Position numbers and translations under genes: made by a program. A stretch of DNA of 64,000 nt from Rathayibacter sp. VKM Ac-2760 (GTDB lineage: Bacteria > Actinomycetota > Actinomycetes > Actinomycetales > Microbacteriaceae): assembly GCF_009834185.1 (NCBI RefSeq), contig NZ_CP047173.1, positions 2,666,001-2,730,000 of the forward strand, given 5' to 3'. The stretch's first letter is position 1; each line of letters starts with the position of its first letter. Shown piece by piece: positions 35,500-43,460 of this stretch. The notes under the pieces were generated by a model that was not told the origin of the DNA, ran no database searches, and saw nothing but the letters and a program-made list of their open reading frames with translations.

Positions 35500-36290
35500 C
35501 CCCGGCCCGCAGAACCGGCCCCGGCACGCGGAATCCGACCGATTCGACGAGCCGGACGCGGTTCCACGAGCCGGAGGTCGAGCCGGCGGACTCCGGGCAC
35601 AGCTCCGGCACGCACAAACACCTCCGGCTCGCAGAAACCAGCCGAATCGACGAGCCCGACGCGATTCCACGAGCCGGAGCGCGAGCCCGCGGACTCCGCG
35701 GACAGCTCCGGCACGCAGAAACACCTCCGGCACGCAGGAACCAGCCGAATCGACAAGCCCGACGCGATTCCACGAGCCGAAGCTCGAGCCCACGGACTCC
35801 GGGCACAGCTCCGGCACGCAGAAAGAACTCCGGCACGCAGGAATCAGCCGATCCGACGAGCCGGACGCGGTTCCACGAGCCGAAGGTCGAGCCCGCGGCC
35901 CCGAGGACGGCTCCGGCACTCAGAAACGACTCCGGCTCGTAGCAACCAGGCAATCCGACGCCCGACGCGATTCCACGAGCCGAAGCTCGAGCCCACGGTC
36001 TCTGCGCGCAGCTCGGGCACGCAGAAACACCTCCGGCTCGCAGAAACCAGCCGAATCGACGAGCCCAACGCGGTTCCACGAGCCGAAGGTCGAGCCCGCG
36101 GACTCCGGGCACAGCTCCGGCACGCAGAAAGGACTCCGGCTCGCGAGATTCGGCCGAATCGACGAGCCGGAGCACGTTTCACGAGCCGGAGATCGCGGCC
36201 GGCGCAGCTCGGCACGCGGAGACGGCTCCGGCTCGCAGGATCGGGGGGATTCTGCGAGCCGGAGCCGGTTTCACGTGCCGGAGGTGGTCC
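35500..36290. repeat. Tandem array of about 8 units of 103 bp, related to the 92-bp array
   Basis: The anchor GACGAGCC (or a close variant) recurs at 35546, 35649, 35752, 35855, 35957, 36058, 36161 and 36253. Steps are 103, 103, 103, 102, 101, 103 and 92. Each unit reads CGACGAGCCCGACGCG, CCACGAGCCGGAGG, a spacer with ACTCCGGGCACAG, CTCCGGCACGCAGAAAC, then CTCCGGCTCGCAGAAACC. This is the same order and orientation of elements as the array at 12861-14525, and the last unit even has its 92-bp length and the CACGTGCCGGA form. It lies between murA and plsC, both on the minus strand, so it would be transcribed if they form one operon. No credible gene inside. Confidence 0.9.
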
Positions 36291-36309
36291 GGAACTCCCG
36301 CGCGGCGGA

Positions 36310-37680
36310 CTAGTCGTCGAGCGAGAAGTCGGCGCCGAGGAGCTCGAGCTTGGTGAGGAAGTTCTCGTAGCCGCGGCTGATGATGCCCATGTTCGAGACG
36401 TGGGAGGTGCCCTCGGCCGAGAGCGCGGCGATCAGGTGCGAGAAGCCTCCGCGCAGATCCGGCACGACGATGTCGGCGCCGTGCAGCTTCGACGGCCCGG
36501 AGATGACCGCCGAGTGCATGAAGTTGCGCTGACCGAAGCGGCAGGCCTGGCCGCCGAGGCACTCGCGGTGGATCTGGATGGTCGCGCCCATCTCGACCAG
36601 CGCGTCGACGAAGCCGAAGCGCTGCTCGTAGACGGTCTCGTGCACGATCGAGACGCCCTTGGCCTTGGTCAGCGCCACGACGAGCGGCTGCTGCCAGTCG
36701 GTCATGAAGCCGGGGTGCACGTCGGTCTCGATGATGACCGGCTTCAGCTCGCCACCGGGGTGGTAGAAGCGGATGCCGTCCTCGGCGATCTCGAACGCGC
36801 CGCCGACCTTGCGGAAGACGTTGAGGAAGGTCGTCATCTCCTGCTGGCGAGCGCCGCCGACGAAGATGTCGCCGTCGGTCGCGAGCGCCGCGGCGGCCCA
36901 GGAGGCGGCCTCGTTGCGGTCGAAGAGCGCACGGTGGGTGTAGCCCTCGAGGCGGTCGACGCCCTCGATGCGGATCACGCGGTCGGTGTCGACCGAGATG
37001 ATGGCGCCCATCTTCTGCAGGATGTTGATGAGATCCATGATCTCCGGCTCGATCGCCGCACCCGACAGCTCGGTGATGCCCGAGGCGCGGACCGCGGTGA
37101 GGAGCACCTGCTCGGTCGCGCCGACGCTCGGGTAGGGCAGCGACACCTTGGCGCCGTGCAGCCCCTCGGGCGCCGACATCCGGATGCCGGAGGGCAGCTT
37201 CTCGACGATGGCGCCGAAGTTGCGGAGCACCTCGAGGTGGTAGTCGATCGGGCGGTCGCCGATGCGGCAGCCGCCGAGGTCGGGGATGAACGCCTCGCCG
37301 AGGCGGTGCAGCAGCGGTCCGCAGAAGAGGATCGGGATGCGGCTCGAGCCGGCGTGCGCGTCGATGTCGGCGAAGTGCGCCGACTCGACGGCGGACGGGT
37401 CGAGGATCAGCTCGCCCACCTCCGGGCCCTGCTGCACCTTCACGCCGTGCACCTCGAGGAGGCCCTTCACGACGCGGACGTCGCTGATGTCCGGCACGTC
37501 GCGCAGCGTCGACGCGGTCTCGCCGAGGAGCGCCGCGACCATCGCCTTCGTGACGAGGTTCTTCGCGCCCTTGAGCTCGATCCGGCCCTTCAGCGGACGA
37601 CCGCCGTGGATGGTGAGCCGCTCGGTCGTCATTCCCACTCGGGCTCCCGCCGCCTTGGCATCCTGAAGAAGTGTGTTCAC
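36310..37680 (-). CDS. murA: UDP-N-acetylglucosamine 1-carboxyvinyltransferase (MurA)
   Basis: A 456-residue enzyme for the first committed step of peptidoglycan synthesis, the target of fosfomycin. GGRPLKGRIELKGAKNLVTK near residue 25 holds the catalytic Lys-Asn pair. GGCRIGDRPIDYHLEVL keeps the active-site Cys, so the enzyme should be fosfomycin-sensitive by this criterion. The C-terminal repeat ends with DLRGGFSHLIAALSAEG. The start is a GTG at 37680 just after the leuD stop; an ATG at 37632 (MTTERLTIHGG) is a reasonable alternative. It follows leuCD directly and precedes the 103-bp array. Confidence 0.95.
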   Translation of the reverse strand: MNTLLQDAKAAGARVGMTTERLTIHGGRPLKGRIELKGAKNLVTKAMVAALLGETASTLRDVPDISDVRVVKGLLEVHGVKVQQGPEVGELILDPSAVESAHFADIDAHAGSSRIPILFCGPLLHRLGEAFIPDLGGCRIGDRPIDYHLEVLRNFGAIVEKLPSGIRMSAPEGLHGAKVSLPYPSVGATEQVLLTAVRASGITELSGAAIEPEIMDLINILQKMGAIISVDTDRVIRIEGVDRLEGYTHRALFDRNEAASWAAAALATDGDIFVGGARQQEMTTFLNVFRKVGGAFEIAEDGIRFYHPGGELKPVIIETDVHPGFMTDWQQPLVVALTKAKGVSIVHETVYEQRFGFVDALVEMGATIQIHRECLGGQACRFGQRNFMHSAVISGPSKLHGADIVVPDLRGGFSHLIAALSAEGTSHVSNMGIISRGYENFLTKLELLGADFSLDD

Positions 37681-37681
37681 G

Positions 37682-38278
37682 CTATTTCACCGGCAATGTC
37701 TTGGGCCGCCAGCTCGCGCGACGGGTCTCGAATTCGGAGATGAGCGCTTCGTCGCGCAGGGTCAGGCCGATGTCGTCCAGCCCTTCGATCAGGCGCCAAC
37801 GAGTGTAGTCGTCGACCTCGAAGGGGAAGGTCTCGCCACCGGCGGTGACCGTACGACCAACCAGATCGACGGTCGCTTCTATTCCCGGCGTCCCGTCGAT
37901 GAGCTCCCAGAGCCGCTTGATGTCGGCCTCGGCGAGGGCCGCGGCGAGCAGCCCCTGCTTGCCGGAGTTGCCCCGGAAGATGTCGCCGAAGCGCGAGGAG
38001 AGCACGACCCGGAAGCCGAAGTCGCGCAGCGCCCAGACGGCGTGCTCGCGGCTGGAGCCGGTGCCGAAGTCCGGCCCGGCGACGAGGATCTGCGCGCCCT
38101 GGAAGACCGGCTGGTTGAGCACGAACTCCGGGTCCTGGCGCCAGCCGTGGAAGAGCGCGTCCTCGAAGCCGGTCTTGGTGACCCGCTTGAGGAACACCGC
38201 CGGGATGATCTGGTCGGTGTCGACGTTGCTGCGCTTCAGCGGCGCGGCGATGCCGGTGACGGTCTCGAACTTCTCCAT
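37682..38278 (-). CDS. leuD: 3-isopropylmalate dehydratase small subunit (LeuD)
   Basis: A 198-residue small subunit of isopropylmalate isomerase in leucine synthesis. It starts MEKFETVTGIAAPLKRSNVD, followed by TDQIIPAVFLKR, FGTGSSREHAVWALRDFGFR (the substrate-recognition loop) near residue 74, and GNSGKQGLLAAALAE. The ATG at 38278 lies 2 bases after the leuC stop. murA begins one base after its own stop. It is probably controlled with leuC by the leader peptide upstream. Confidence 0.96.
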   Translation of the reverse strand: MEKFETVTGIAAPLKRSNVDTDQIIPAVFLKRVTKTGFEDALFHGWRQDPEFVLNQPVFQGAQILVAGPDFGTGSSREHAVWALRDFGFRVVLSSRFGDIFRGNSGKQGLLAAALAEADIKRLWELIDGTPGIEATVDLVGRTVTAGGETFPFEVDDYTRWRLIEGLDDIGLTLRDEALISEFETRRASWRPKTLPVK

Positions 38279-38280
38279 GA

Positions 38281-39768
38281 TCAGGCCTCCACCAGCTCGC
38301 GGACGGGCTCCAGGTCGGACGGACTGGAGAGGGTGCCGCGCACGGCGGTCGCGGCGGCGACGAGCGGCGAGACCAGGTGGGTGCGCCCGCCCTTGCCCTG
38401 CCGGCCCTCGAAGTTGCGGTTCGAGGTGGAGGCGCAGCGCTCGCCCGGCGCGAGCTGGTCGGGGTTCATCCCGAGGCACATGGAGCAGCCGGCGAAGCGC
38501 CACTCGGCGCCGAACGCGGTGATCACCTTGTCCAGGCCCTCGGCCTCGGCCTCGATGCGCACGCGGGCGGAGCCGGGGACGACCATCACCCGGACGCCGG
38601 GCGCCTTGGTCCGGCCGGCGATGATCGACGCGAAGGCGCGGAGGTCCTCGATGCGCGAGTTGGTGCAGGAGCCCATGAAGACCGCGTCGACCGGGATCTC
38701 CTTCATCGGGGTGCCGGCCTCGAGGTCCATGTACTCCAGGGCGCGGCGGGCGTTCGAGCGCTCGTCCGGGTCCGCGATCGCGTCGGGGTCGGGCACGGCC
38801 TGCGAGAGCGAGACGCCCTGGCCGGGGTTGGTGCCCCAGGTGACGAACGGCTCCAGCGCGTCGGCGTCGAGCACGACCTCGGCGTCGAAGACGGCGCCCT
38901 CGTCGCTCGGCAGCGTCCGCCAGTAGGCGACAGCGTCGTCCCAGTCCTGACCCTCGGGGGCGTGCGGGCGGCCCTTGAGATAGGCGAAGGTCGTCTCGTC
39001 CGGCGCGACCATGCCGGCGCGGGCCCCGGCCTCGATCGACATGTTGCAGATCGTCATCCGGCCCTCCATCGAGAGCGCGCGGATCGCCGAGCCGCGGTAC
39101 TCGAGCACGTAGCCCTGACCGCCGCCGGTGCCGATCTTCGCGATGACGGCGAGGATGATGTCCTTCGCCGTGACGCCCTCGCGCAGCTCGCCCTCGACGG
39201 TGATCGCCATCGTCTTGAACGGCTTGAGCGGCAGCGTCTGCGTCGCCATCACGTGCTCGACCTCGCTGGTGCCGATGCCGAAGGCCATCGCGCCGAAAGC
39301 ACCGTGGGTCGACGTGTGCGAGTCGCCGCAGACCACGGTGATGCCGGGCATGGTCAGGCCGAGCTGCGGGCCGACGACGTGCACGATGCCCTGCTCGATG
39401 TCGCCGAGCGAGTGCAGGCGGACACCGAACTCGGCGGCGTTGCGGCGCAGGGTCTCGATCTGGGTGCGGCTGGTGAGGTCGGCGATCGGCTTGTCGATGC
39501 CCACCGTCGGCGTGTTGTGGTCCTCGGTCGCGATCGTGAGATCGGGGCGGCGGACGGGGCGGCCGGCCTGGCGCAGGCCGTCGAACGCCTGCGGGCTGGT
39601 CACCTCGTGCACGAGGTGCAGGTCGATGTAGAGCAGGTCGGGGGTGCCGTCCTCGCCCTTGGCGACGAGGTGGTCGTCCCAGACCTTCTCGGCCAGGGTT
39701 CTCGGGCGCTCGGTGCTCGGGCGCTCGATGCCCGGGCGCGCGGTCGTGTCGGGGGAACTGTCGTGCAT
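38281..39768 (-). CDS. leuC: 3-isopropylmalate dehydratase large subunit (LeuC)
   Basis: A 495-residue aconitase-family subunit carrying the 4Fe-4S cluster. Cluster cysteines are seen in FMGSCTNSRIEDL (near residue 366) and GCSMCLGMNPDQL (near 425-430). GDSHTSTHGAFGAMAFGIGTSEVEHVMATQ near 160 is typical. An extra N-terminal stretch of ~25 polar residues (MHDSSPDTTARPGIERPSTE) precedes the family start at RTLAEKVWDDHLV, so the true start could be later. A weak AGGAAGAG lies about 8 bases before the ATG. The 116 bp upstream carry a Leu-rich leader peptide and a stem. Confidence 0.95.
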   Translation of the reverse strand: MHDSSPDTTARPGIERPSTERPRTLAEKVWDDHLVAKGEDGTPDLLYIDLHLVHEVTSPQAFDGLRQAGRPVRRPDLTIATEDHNTPTVGIDKPIADLTSRTQIETLRRNAAEFGVRLHSLGDIEQGIVHVVGPQLGLTMPGITVVCGDSHTSTHGAFGAMAFGIGTSEVEHVMATQTLPLKPFKTMAITVEGELREGVTAKDIILAVIAKIGTGGGQGYVLEYRGSAIRALSMEGRMTICNMSIEAGARAGMVAPDETTFAYLKGRPHAPEGQDWDDAVAYWRTLPSDEGAVFDAEVVLDADALEPFVTWGTNPGQGVSLSQAVPDPDAIADPDERSNARRALEYMDLEAGTPMKEIPVDAVFMGSCTNSRIEDLRAFASIIAGRTKAPGVRVMVVPGSARVRIEAEAEGLDKVITAFGAEWRFAGCSMCLGMNPDQLAPGERCASTSNRNFEGRQGKGGRTHLVSPLVAAATAVRGTLSSPSDLEPVRELVEA

Positions 39769-39804
39769 GGCGGGATTCTCTTCCTCAGGAACGGTGGTCA
39801 GCCC

Positions 39805-39855
39805 ACGAGAGACACCGCGACGAGAGAGGCCTGTCAGATCGAGGTCTCGTCGCGG
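39805..39855 (-). promoter_or_regulatory. Candidate leucine attenuator with competing pairing arms
   Basis: Read on the minus strand, CCGCGACGAGA (39855-39845), inside the leader-peptide gene, pairs perfectly over 11 bp with TCTCGTCGCGG (39825-39815) beyond its stop codon. A second TCTCTCGT copy (39812-39805) can compete for the ACGAGA end. A ribosome stalled on the Leu codons at 39869-39858 would cover the first arm. No U-run follows, so Rho-dependent or translational control is more likely than a simple terminator. Confidence 0.55.
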
Positions 39856-39884
39856 CGGAGAAGGAGGAGCCGGCCGAACAGCAT
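39834..39884 (-). CDS. Leucine leader peptide upstream of leuCD
   Basis: A 16-residue ORF, MLFGRLLLLRRDETSI, ends 65 bp before leuC. Five of its 16 residues are Leu, four of them consecutive (CTC CTC CTT CTC at 39869-39858), the pattern of an amino-acid attenuation leader. No Shine-Dalgarno is seen, but TATCCT sits 6 bases before the ATG, so a leaderless transcript is expected. Its 3' half forms one arm of an 11-bp stem. Leader peptides with Leu codons are known before leuA in actinobacteria; finding one before leuCD fits leucine-sensitive control of the isomerase and possibly of murA behind it. The function is inferred. Confidence 0.7.
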   Translation of the reverse strand: MLFGRLLLLRRDETSI

Positions 39885-39890
39885 TGACCG

Positions 39891-39896
39891 AGGATA
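39891..39896 (-). promoter_or_regulatory. Probable -10 box of the leu leader (leaderless)
   Basis: TATCCT on the minus strand, 6 bases before the leader-peptide ATG, placing the transcript start at about 39884. Confidence 0.5.
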
Positions 39897-39961
39897 GCAC
39901 CGCGCCGACCCGCGGACGGGGAGGCCGCTCCGCGCCGACCAGCCGCCGGAACGGGACGCTG

Positions 39962-40528
39962 TCAGGGTGCGACGAGCATCGCGAGGAGCACCGCGGGGAC
40001 CACCAGCAGCGCCGCCGCGCCGACGACCACGCCGCCGACCACGAAGACGGCGGCGGCCGCGGCACCGACCATGCCGACGAAGCCGGAGCGCCGCTTCACC
40101 GGCAGCGCCTCGTGCTCGAACCACTCGCCGTCCAGCGGATCGGGCGACTCCCGCTCGAAGCGCTCGGCCTCGTCGATCCGGTCGGGCAGCGCGGCCAGCA
40201 TCATCGCGGCGTGCGAGGACTCGGCCGCGAGCTCGAGCGGGCGGACCAGCGCGCGCTCGGCGAACTCGAACGGGTCCTCGTCGGTGCGCACCAGCGCGCG
40301 CTCGAAGGCACGGCGCTCCTCGGGGGCGGCGCAGTTCTCGATCAGGTAGCCCCAGCGGCCCGCCTCGATCAGATCGCCGGAGCGGCGGTAGAGCTCGGAG
40401 AGCAGCACCCGGGGATCGAGCCAGGTGGGGTCGGCTTCGACGCAGCGCTCGAGGAGCGACACAGCGCCTCGGACGTCCCCCTCTGCGAAGCGCGTCTTCG
40501 CGCGATCGAGAGCCTCGACGGTGTCCAT
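39962..40528 (-). CDS. DUF6584-type protein: TPR-like N-terminus, C-terminal membrane segment
   Basis: A 188-residue protein. Residues 1-80 are helical and resemble a tetratricopeptide unit (AKTRFAEGDVRGAVSLLERCVEADPTWLDPRVLLSELY). The middle is acidic with Glu/Arg-rich helices. The last ~40 residues (SGFVGMVGAAAAAVFVVGGVVVGAAALLVVPAV) are one or two glycine-rich membrane helices. I recognise it as like DUF6584, an uncharacterised actinobacterial family, but am not certain. A CATACT box 6 bases before the ATG suggests leaderless expression. It stands alone upstream of the leu operon and may help anchor a complex at the membrane. Confidence 0.72.
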   Translation of the reverse strand: MDTVEALDRAKTRFAEGDVRGAVSLLERCVEADPTWLDPRVLLSELYRRSGDLIEAGRWGYLIENCAAPEERRAFERALVRTDEDPFEFAERALVRPLELAAESSHAAMMLAALPDRIDEAERFERESPDPLDGEWFEHEALPVKRRSGFVGMVGAAAAAVFVVGGVVVGAAALLVVPAVLLAMLVAP

Positions 40529-40614
40529 CCGACCAGTATGCCAATCGACAGCCCGGCTCTGCAGTCAGGGGGCGGGGATCGCGCGACCTGTTGGAGGGGC
40601 ACTCTCCGTGAGAA

Positions 40615-41403
40615 TCAGGCCCGGGGCGTCAGCACGGCGTCGACGACGACGACCGTCACGTTGTCCCGCCCGCCCGCCTCGATCGCCTCGCGCACGAGCG
40701 CTTCGGCGAGATCCGCGCCCTCGAGGGCACCGGCGTCGCGCCGGGCGAACAGGGCGGCGATCCGCCGGTCGGGCAGCTCCTTGGTCAGCCCGTCCGAGCA
40801 GAGCAGATAGCTCGCGCGGGGCACGATCGGCAGCGTCCAGACATCGGTCTCGACCTCGTCGTCGGCACCGAGCGCCCGCGTCACGATGTTGCGGTCGGGG
40901 TGCGACTCCGCGGCCTCGCGGGTCAGCAGCCCGGCCGAGACCAGCTCCTGCACGGCGGAGTGGTCGACGGTGACCTGCTGGATCCCGGCCCCGTCCCAGC
41001 GGTAGACGCGCGAGTCGCCGACGTTGAACAGCGCCCAGGAGGCGTGGCCGCCGTCCGCCGGCCGGACGAGCGTGAGCCCCGTCAGCGTCGTGCCGCAGAG
41101 GGCGCCGCCGACATCGAGGTCGCGGACGGCGGTGTTCGCGGCCTCGACCAGCGCGAAGACGTCCGCCGCCGGGCCGAGTCCGGCGGGGGCGTTCGCGCGC
41201 AGGCTGTCCACCGCGGTCGAACTGGCCAGATCGCCGCGGGCGTGCCCGCCCATGCCGTCGGCGACGGCCAGCAGCGGCGGATCGACGAGGAGCGAGTCCT
41301 CGTTCACCTTGCGGACCGCGCCGACGTCGGTGCAGCTGGACACCGTCAGCCCGAGGGTCCCCTGCGGCAGGTCGACGGTCGTCGTGGTCGTCGTCGGGCT
41401 CAC
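40615..41403 (-). CDS. PP2C-family serine/threonine phosphatase
   Basis: A 262-residue PPM phosphatase that removes phosphate from Ser/Thr of proteins using two metal ions. Metal and phosphate motifs are present: VRKVNEDSLLVD near residue 30, LLAVADGMGGHARGD near 44, FNVGDSRVYRWD near 125, YLLCSDGLTKELPDR near 198 and GGRDNVTVVVVD near 242. The N-terminus starts with a Thr run (SPTTTTTTVDL) absent from the family core. There is no membrane helix, unlike mycobacterial PstP. No PknA/PknB kinase is adjacent. The start is a GTG at 41403. Confidence 0.92.
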   Translation of the reverse strand: MSPTTTTTTVDLPQGTLGLTVSSCTDVGAVRKVNEDSLLVDPPLLAVADGMGGHARGDLASSTAVDSLRANAPAGLGPAADVFALVEAANTAVRDLDVGGALCGTTLTGLTLVRPADGGHASWALFNVGDSRVYRWDGAGIQQVTVDHSAVQELVSAGLLTREAAESHPDRNIVTRALGADDEVETDVWTLPIVPRASYLLCSDGLTKELPDRRIAALFARRDAGALEGADLAEALVREAIEAGGRDNVTVVVVDAVLTPRA

Positions 41404-41441
41404 GTGGTCGGCCTCACTTCACTGCTGCTCTTCCCGTGCGC

Positions 41442-42485
41442 TCACTTCTCGGGCGCACGGTCCTGGCCGTCGGCGTCGGCGACGACCTCCGGGTGACCGT
41501 CGTGCATCTCGATGTGGGAGTGCTCGCGGCGCATCTTGACGAGGCTCGCGACGGTGGCGACGGTCATGCTGACCACGATCACGGCCAGCGAGGTGATCGT
41601 ATCGATGTCCCAGACCGGCAGCGGCTCGCCGCCGTTGAGGAACGGCAGGTCGTTCTCGTGCAGGGCGTGCAGCACGAGCTTCACGCCGATGAAGGCGAGG
41701 ATGAAGGCGATGCCGTACTTGAGGTACTCGAGCTTGTCGATCAGACCGCCGAGCAGGAAGTAGAGCTGGCGCAGACCCATCAGGGCGAAGATGTTCGCGG
41801 TGAAGACGATGAACGGGCTCTCGGTGATGCCGAAGATCGCCGGGATCGAGTCGAGCGCGAACAGCAGATCGGTCGAGCCGATCGCCAGGAACACGATCAG
41901 CATCGGCGTGAAGTACTTCTTGCCGTCCTTTACCGTGCGGATCTTCGAGCCGTCGAACTCGTCCGAGATCTTCACGCGCTTGCGCAGCAGGCGGATGAGG
42001 AGGTTGTCGGTGCCCTCGTTCTCGTCCTCCTTGCCGAACGCCTGATTCCAGGCGGTGTAGACGAGGAAGGCGCCGAAGAGGTAGAAGATCCAGCTGAAGC
42101 TCTCGATCAGCTGCGCGCCCAGCAGGATGAACACCCCGCGGAAGATCAGCGCGATGATGATGCCCACCATCAGCACTTCCTGCTGGTACTTCGGCGGCAC
42201 CGCGAAGCGGCCCATGATGATCACGAAGACGAACAGGTTGTCGATCGAGAGGCTGTACTCCGTCAGCCAGCCCGCGACGAACTGGCCGGCGACCTCTCCC
42301 CCGCCCAGCAGCAGCATCACCAGCGCGAAGACCAGCGCGAGCGCGACGTAGAAGCCGACCCAGAGGCCGGACTCCTTCAGGCTCGGGACGTGCGGGCGCT
42401 TGTAGACCAGCAGCAGGTCGGCCGCGAGGATCAGGCTCAGGACGATGAACGAGCCGGTCACGAACCAGACGGGCAGCTCTTGCAT
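41442..42485 (-). CDS. TerC family integral membrane protein
   Basis: A 347-residue membrane protein of the TerC/Alx family (about nine helices), implicated in metal ion (Mn) export and tellurite resistance. Conserved acidic membrane motifs are EYSLSIDNLFVFVIIMGRF near residue 76 and GSTDLLFALDSIPAIFGIT near 202, with FTANIFALMGLRQLYFLLGG after them. A cytoplasmic loop rich in charges (KEDENEGTDNLLIRLLRKR) and a His/Asp tail (REHSHIEMHDGHPE) may touch metal. GGAAGG lies 7 bases before the ATG. I see no room for a yybP-ykoY Mn riboswitch upstream: the tRNA terminator is only ~60 bp away. Confidence 0.92.
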   Translation of the reverse strand: MQELPVWFVTGSFIVLSLILAADLLLVYKRPHVPSLKESGLWVGFYVALALVFALVMLLLGGGEVAGQFVAGWLTEYSLSIDNLFVFVIIMGRFAVPPKYQQEVLMVGIIIALIFRGVFILLGAQLIESFSWIFYLFGAFLVYTAWNQAFGKEDENEGTDNLLIRLLRKRVKISDEFDGSKIRTVKDGKKYFTPMLIVFLAIGSTDLLFALDSIPAIFGITESPFIVFTANIFALMGLRQLYFLLGGLIDKLEYLKYGIAFILAFIGVKLVLHALHENDLPFLNGGEPLPVWDIDTITSLAVIVVSMTVATVASLVKMRREHSHIEMHDGHPEVVADADGQDRAPEK

Positions 42486-42544
42486 GGGACGACCTTCCGG
42501 GCGGTGCGGATTCCGATGGCCGCTCCCCGGGAGAGACCGTTAAA

Positions 42545-42582
42545 CGAGAAGAACCCCCGGCCGTGACCGGGGGTTCTTCTCG
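42545..42582 (-). terminator. Intrinsic terminator of tRNA-Glu
   Basis: Perfect 16-bp inverted repeat, CGAGAAGAACCCCCGG and its complement, with a 6-base loop. On the minus strand it is followed by TTTAA, a short U-tract. Confidence 0.8.
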
Positions 42583-42593
42583 TGTTGCCGTGG

Positions 42594-42666
42594 TGACCCC
42601 AGCGGGATTTGAACCCGCGTTACCGCCGTGAGAGGGCGACGTCCTAGGCCGCTAAACGATGGGGCC
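42594..42666 (-). tRNA. tRNA-Glu (anticodon CTC)
   Basis: A 73-base cloverleaf on the minus strand. The acceptor is GGCCCCA paired with TGGGGTC (one G-T), the T-arm carries GGTTCAAATCC, and the anticodon loop CTCTCAC gives CTC for GAG, by far the main Glu codon here. The discriminator is A at 42594, and CCA is encoded at 42593-42591. TTGCAC and AACACT about 18 bp apart upstream may be its promoter. Confidence 0.95.
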
Positions 42667-42786
42667 GCGTTTTTGCAACTCGAAGAGTGTTGCACACGGA
42701 TCCGCGTCGGTGCAAATCGAGCGGGCCGCGGCCGGTCCCGCCCTCTCTCCCTTGCGAGCCGAGGGGCAGCACGCGAGGCTCGGAGC

Positions 42787-43425
42787 ATGCGACTGACCAA
42801 GCTCGAGCACGCCACCGTCCTCGTCGAGGAGGCGGGCTCGCGGCTCGTCATCGACCCCGGCTCCTTCACCCGCCCCGTGGAGGGGACGGCCGAGACGGTC
42901 GCGGTCGTGATCACCCACGAGCACGCCGACCACTGGACGCCGGAGCAGCTGGAGCGGCTCCGCGCGGCGAACCCGGCCCTGCGCGTGCTCGGGCCGGCCG
43001 GAGTCGCCGCAGCGGCCGAGGGCTTCGACGTCGAGACGGTCGCCGAGGGCGACGTCGTCGAGGTCGGACCGTTCCGCCTGCGCTTCTTCGGCTCGCGGCA
43101 CGCCGTGATCCACTCCTCCATCCCGGTGATCGACAACGTCGGCGTCCTGGTGAACGACCGGCTCTACTACGCCGGCGACTCGTTCACCGTGCCGACCGGC
43201 GTCGACGTCGAGGTGCTGGCCGCGCCCTCCGGTGCCCCGTGGATGAAGATCGCCGAATCGATCGACTACGTCCTCGCGCTCGCCCCGCGGCACGCCTTCG
43301 CGACGCACGAGCGGGTGCTCTCCGAGGCCGGGCAGAAGCTCGGCCACGACCGCCTGGGCTGGGCGACCCGCGAGGGCGGCGGCGAGTACCACGCGCTCGA
43401 GCCCGGCGACGTGCTCGAGGTCTAG
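42787..43425 (+). CDS. Metallo-beta-lactamase fold hydrolase (UlaG-like)
   Basis: A 212-residue metal-dependent hydrolase. The HxHxDH motif is intact at residues 44-49 (THEHADHW), preceded by the conserved Asp in RLVIDPGSFTRP. SRHAVIHSSIPVIDNVGVLV and YYAGDSFTVP supply further ligands. The size and MRLTKLEHATVLVE start match small UlaG/L-ascorbate-lactonase-like proteins of unknown substrate. It is monocistronic and starts 120 bp from the divergent tRNA. Converges with the S1 protease gene. Confidence 0.88.
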   Translation: MRLTKLEHATVLVEEAGSRLVIDPGSFTRPVEGTAETVAVVITHEHADHWTPEQLERLRAANPALRVLGPAGVAAAAEGFDVETVAEGDVVEVGPFRLRFFGSRHAVIHSSIPVIDNVGVLVNDRLYYAGDSFTVPTGVDVEVLAAPSGAPWMKIAESIDYVLALAPRHAFATHERVLSEAGQKLGHDRLGWATREGGGEYHALEPGDVLEV

Positions 43426-43446
43426 CCGCCGCGCCTCGACCACCGC

Positions 43447-43460
43447 GGCCGGCGCCGGCC
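43447..43460. terminator. GC palindrome between convergent genes
   Basis: GGCCGGCGCCGGCC, a perfect 14-base palindrome, abuts the protease stop and lies 22 bp after the stop of the plus-strand hydrolase. It is a possible bidirectional terminator; no U-tract. Confidence 0.3.

Noticed and set aside
35358..35756. N-terminal extension of PlsC into the repeat array
   Set aside because: The added ~130 residues are repeat translation; the family begins at the GTG at 35357.
42486..42544. yybP-ykoY manganese riboswitch before terC
   Set aside because: Only ~60 bp are free between the tRNA terminator and terC and the conserved loops are not seen; GGGGAG alone is not enough.
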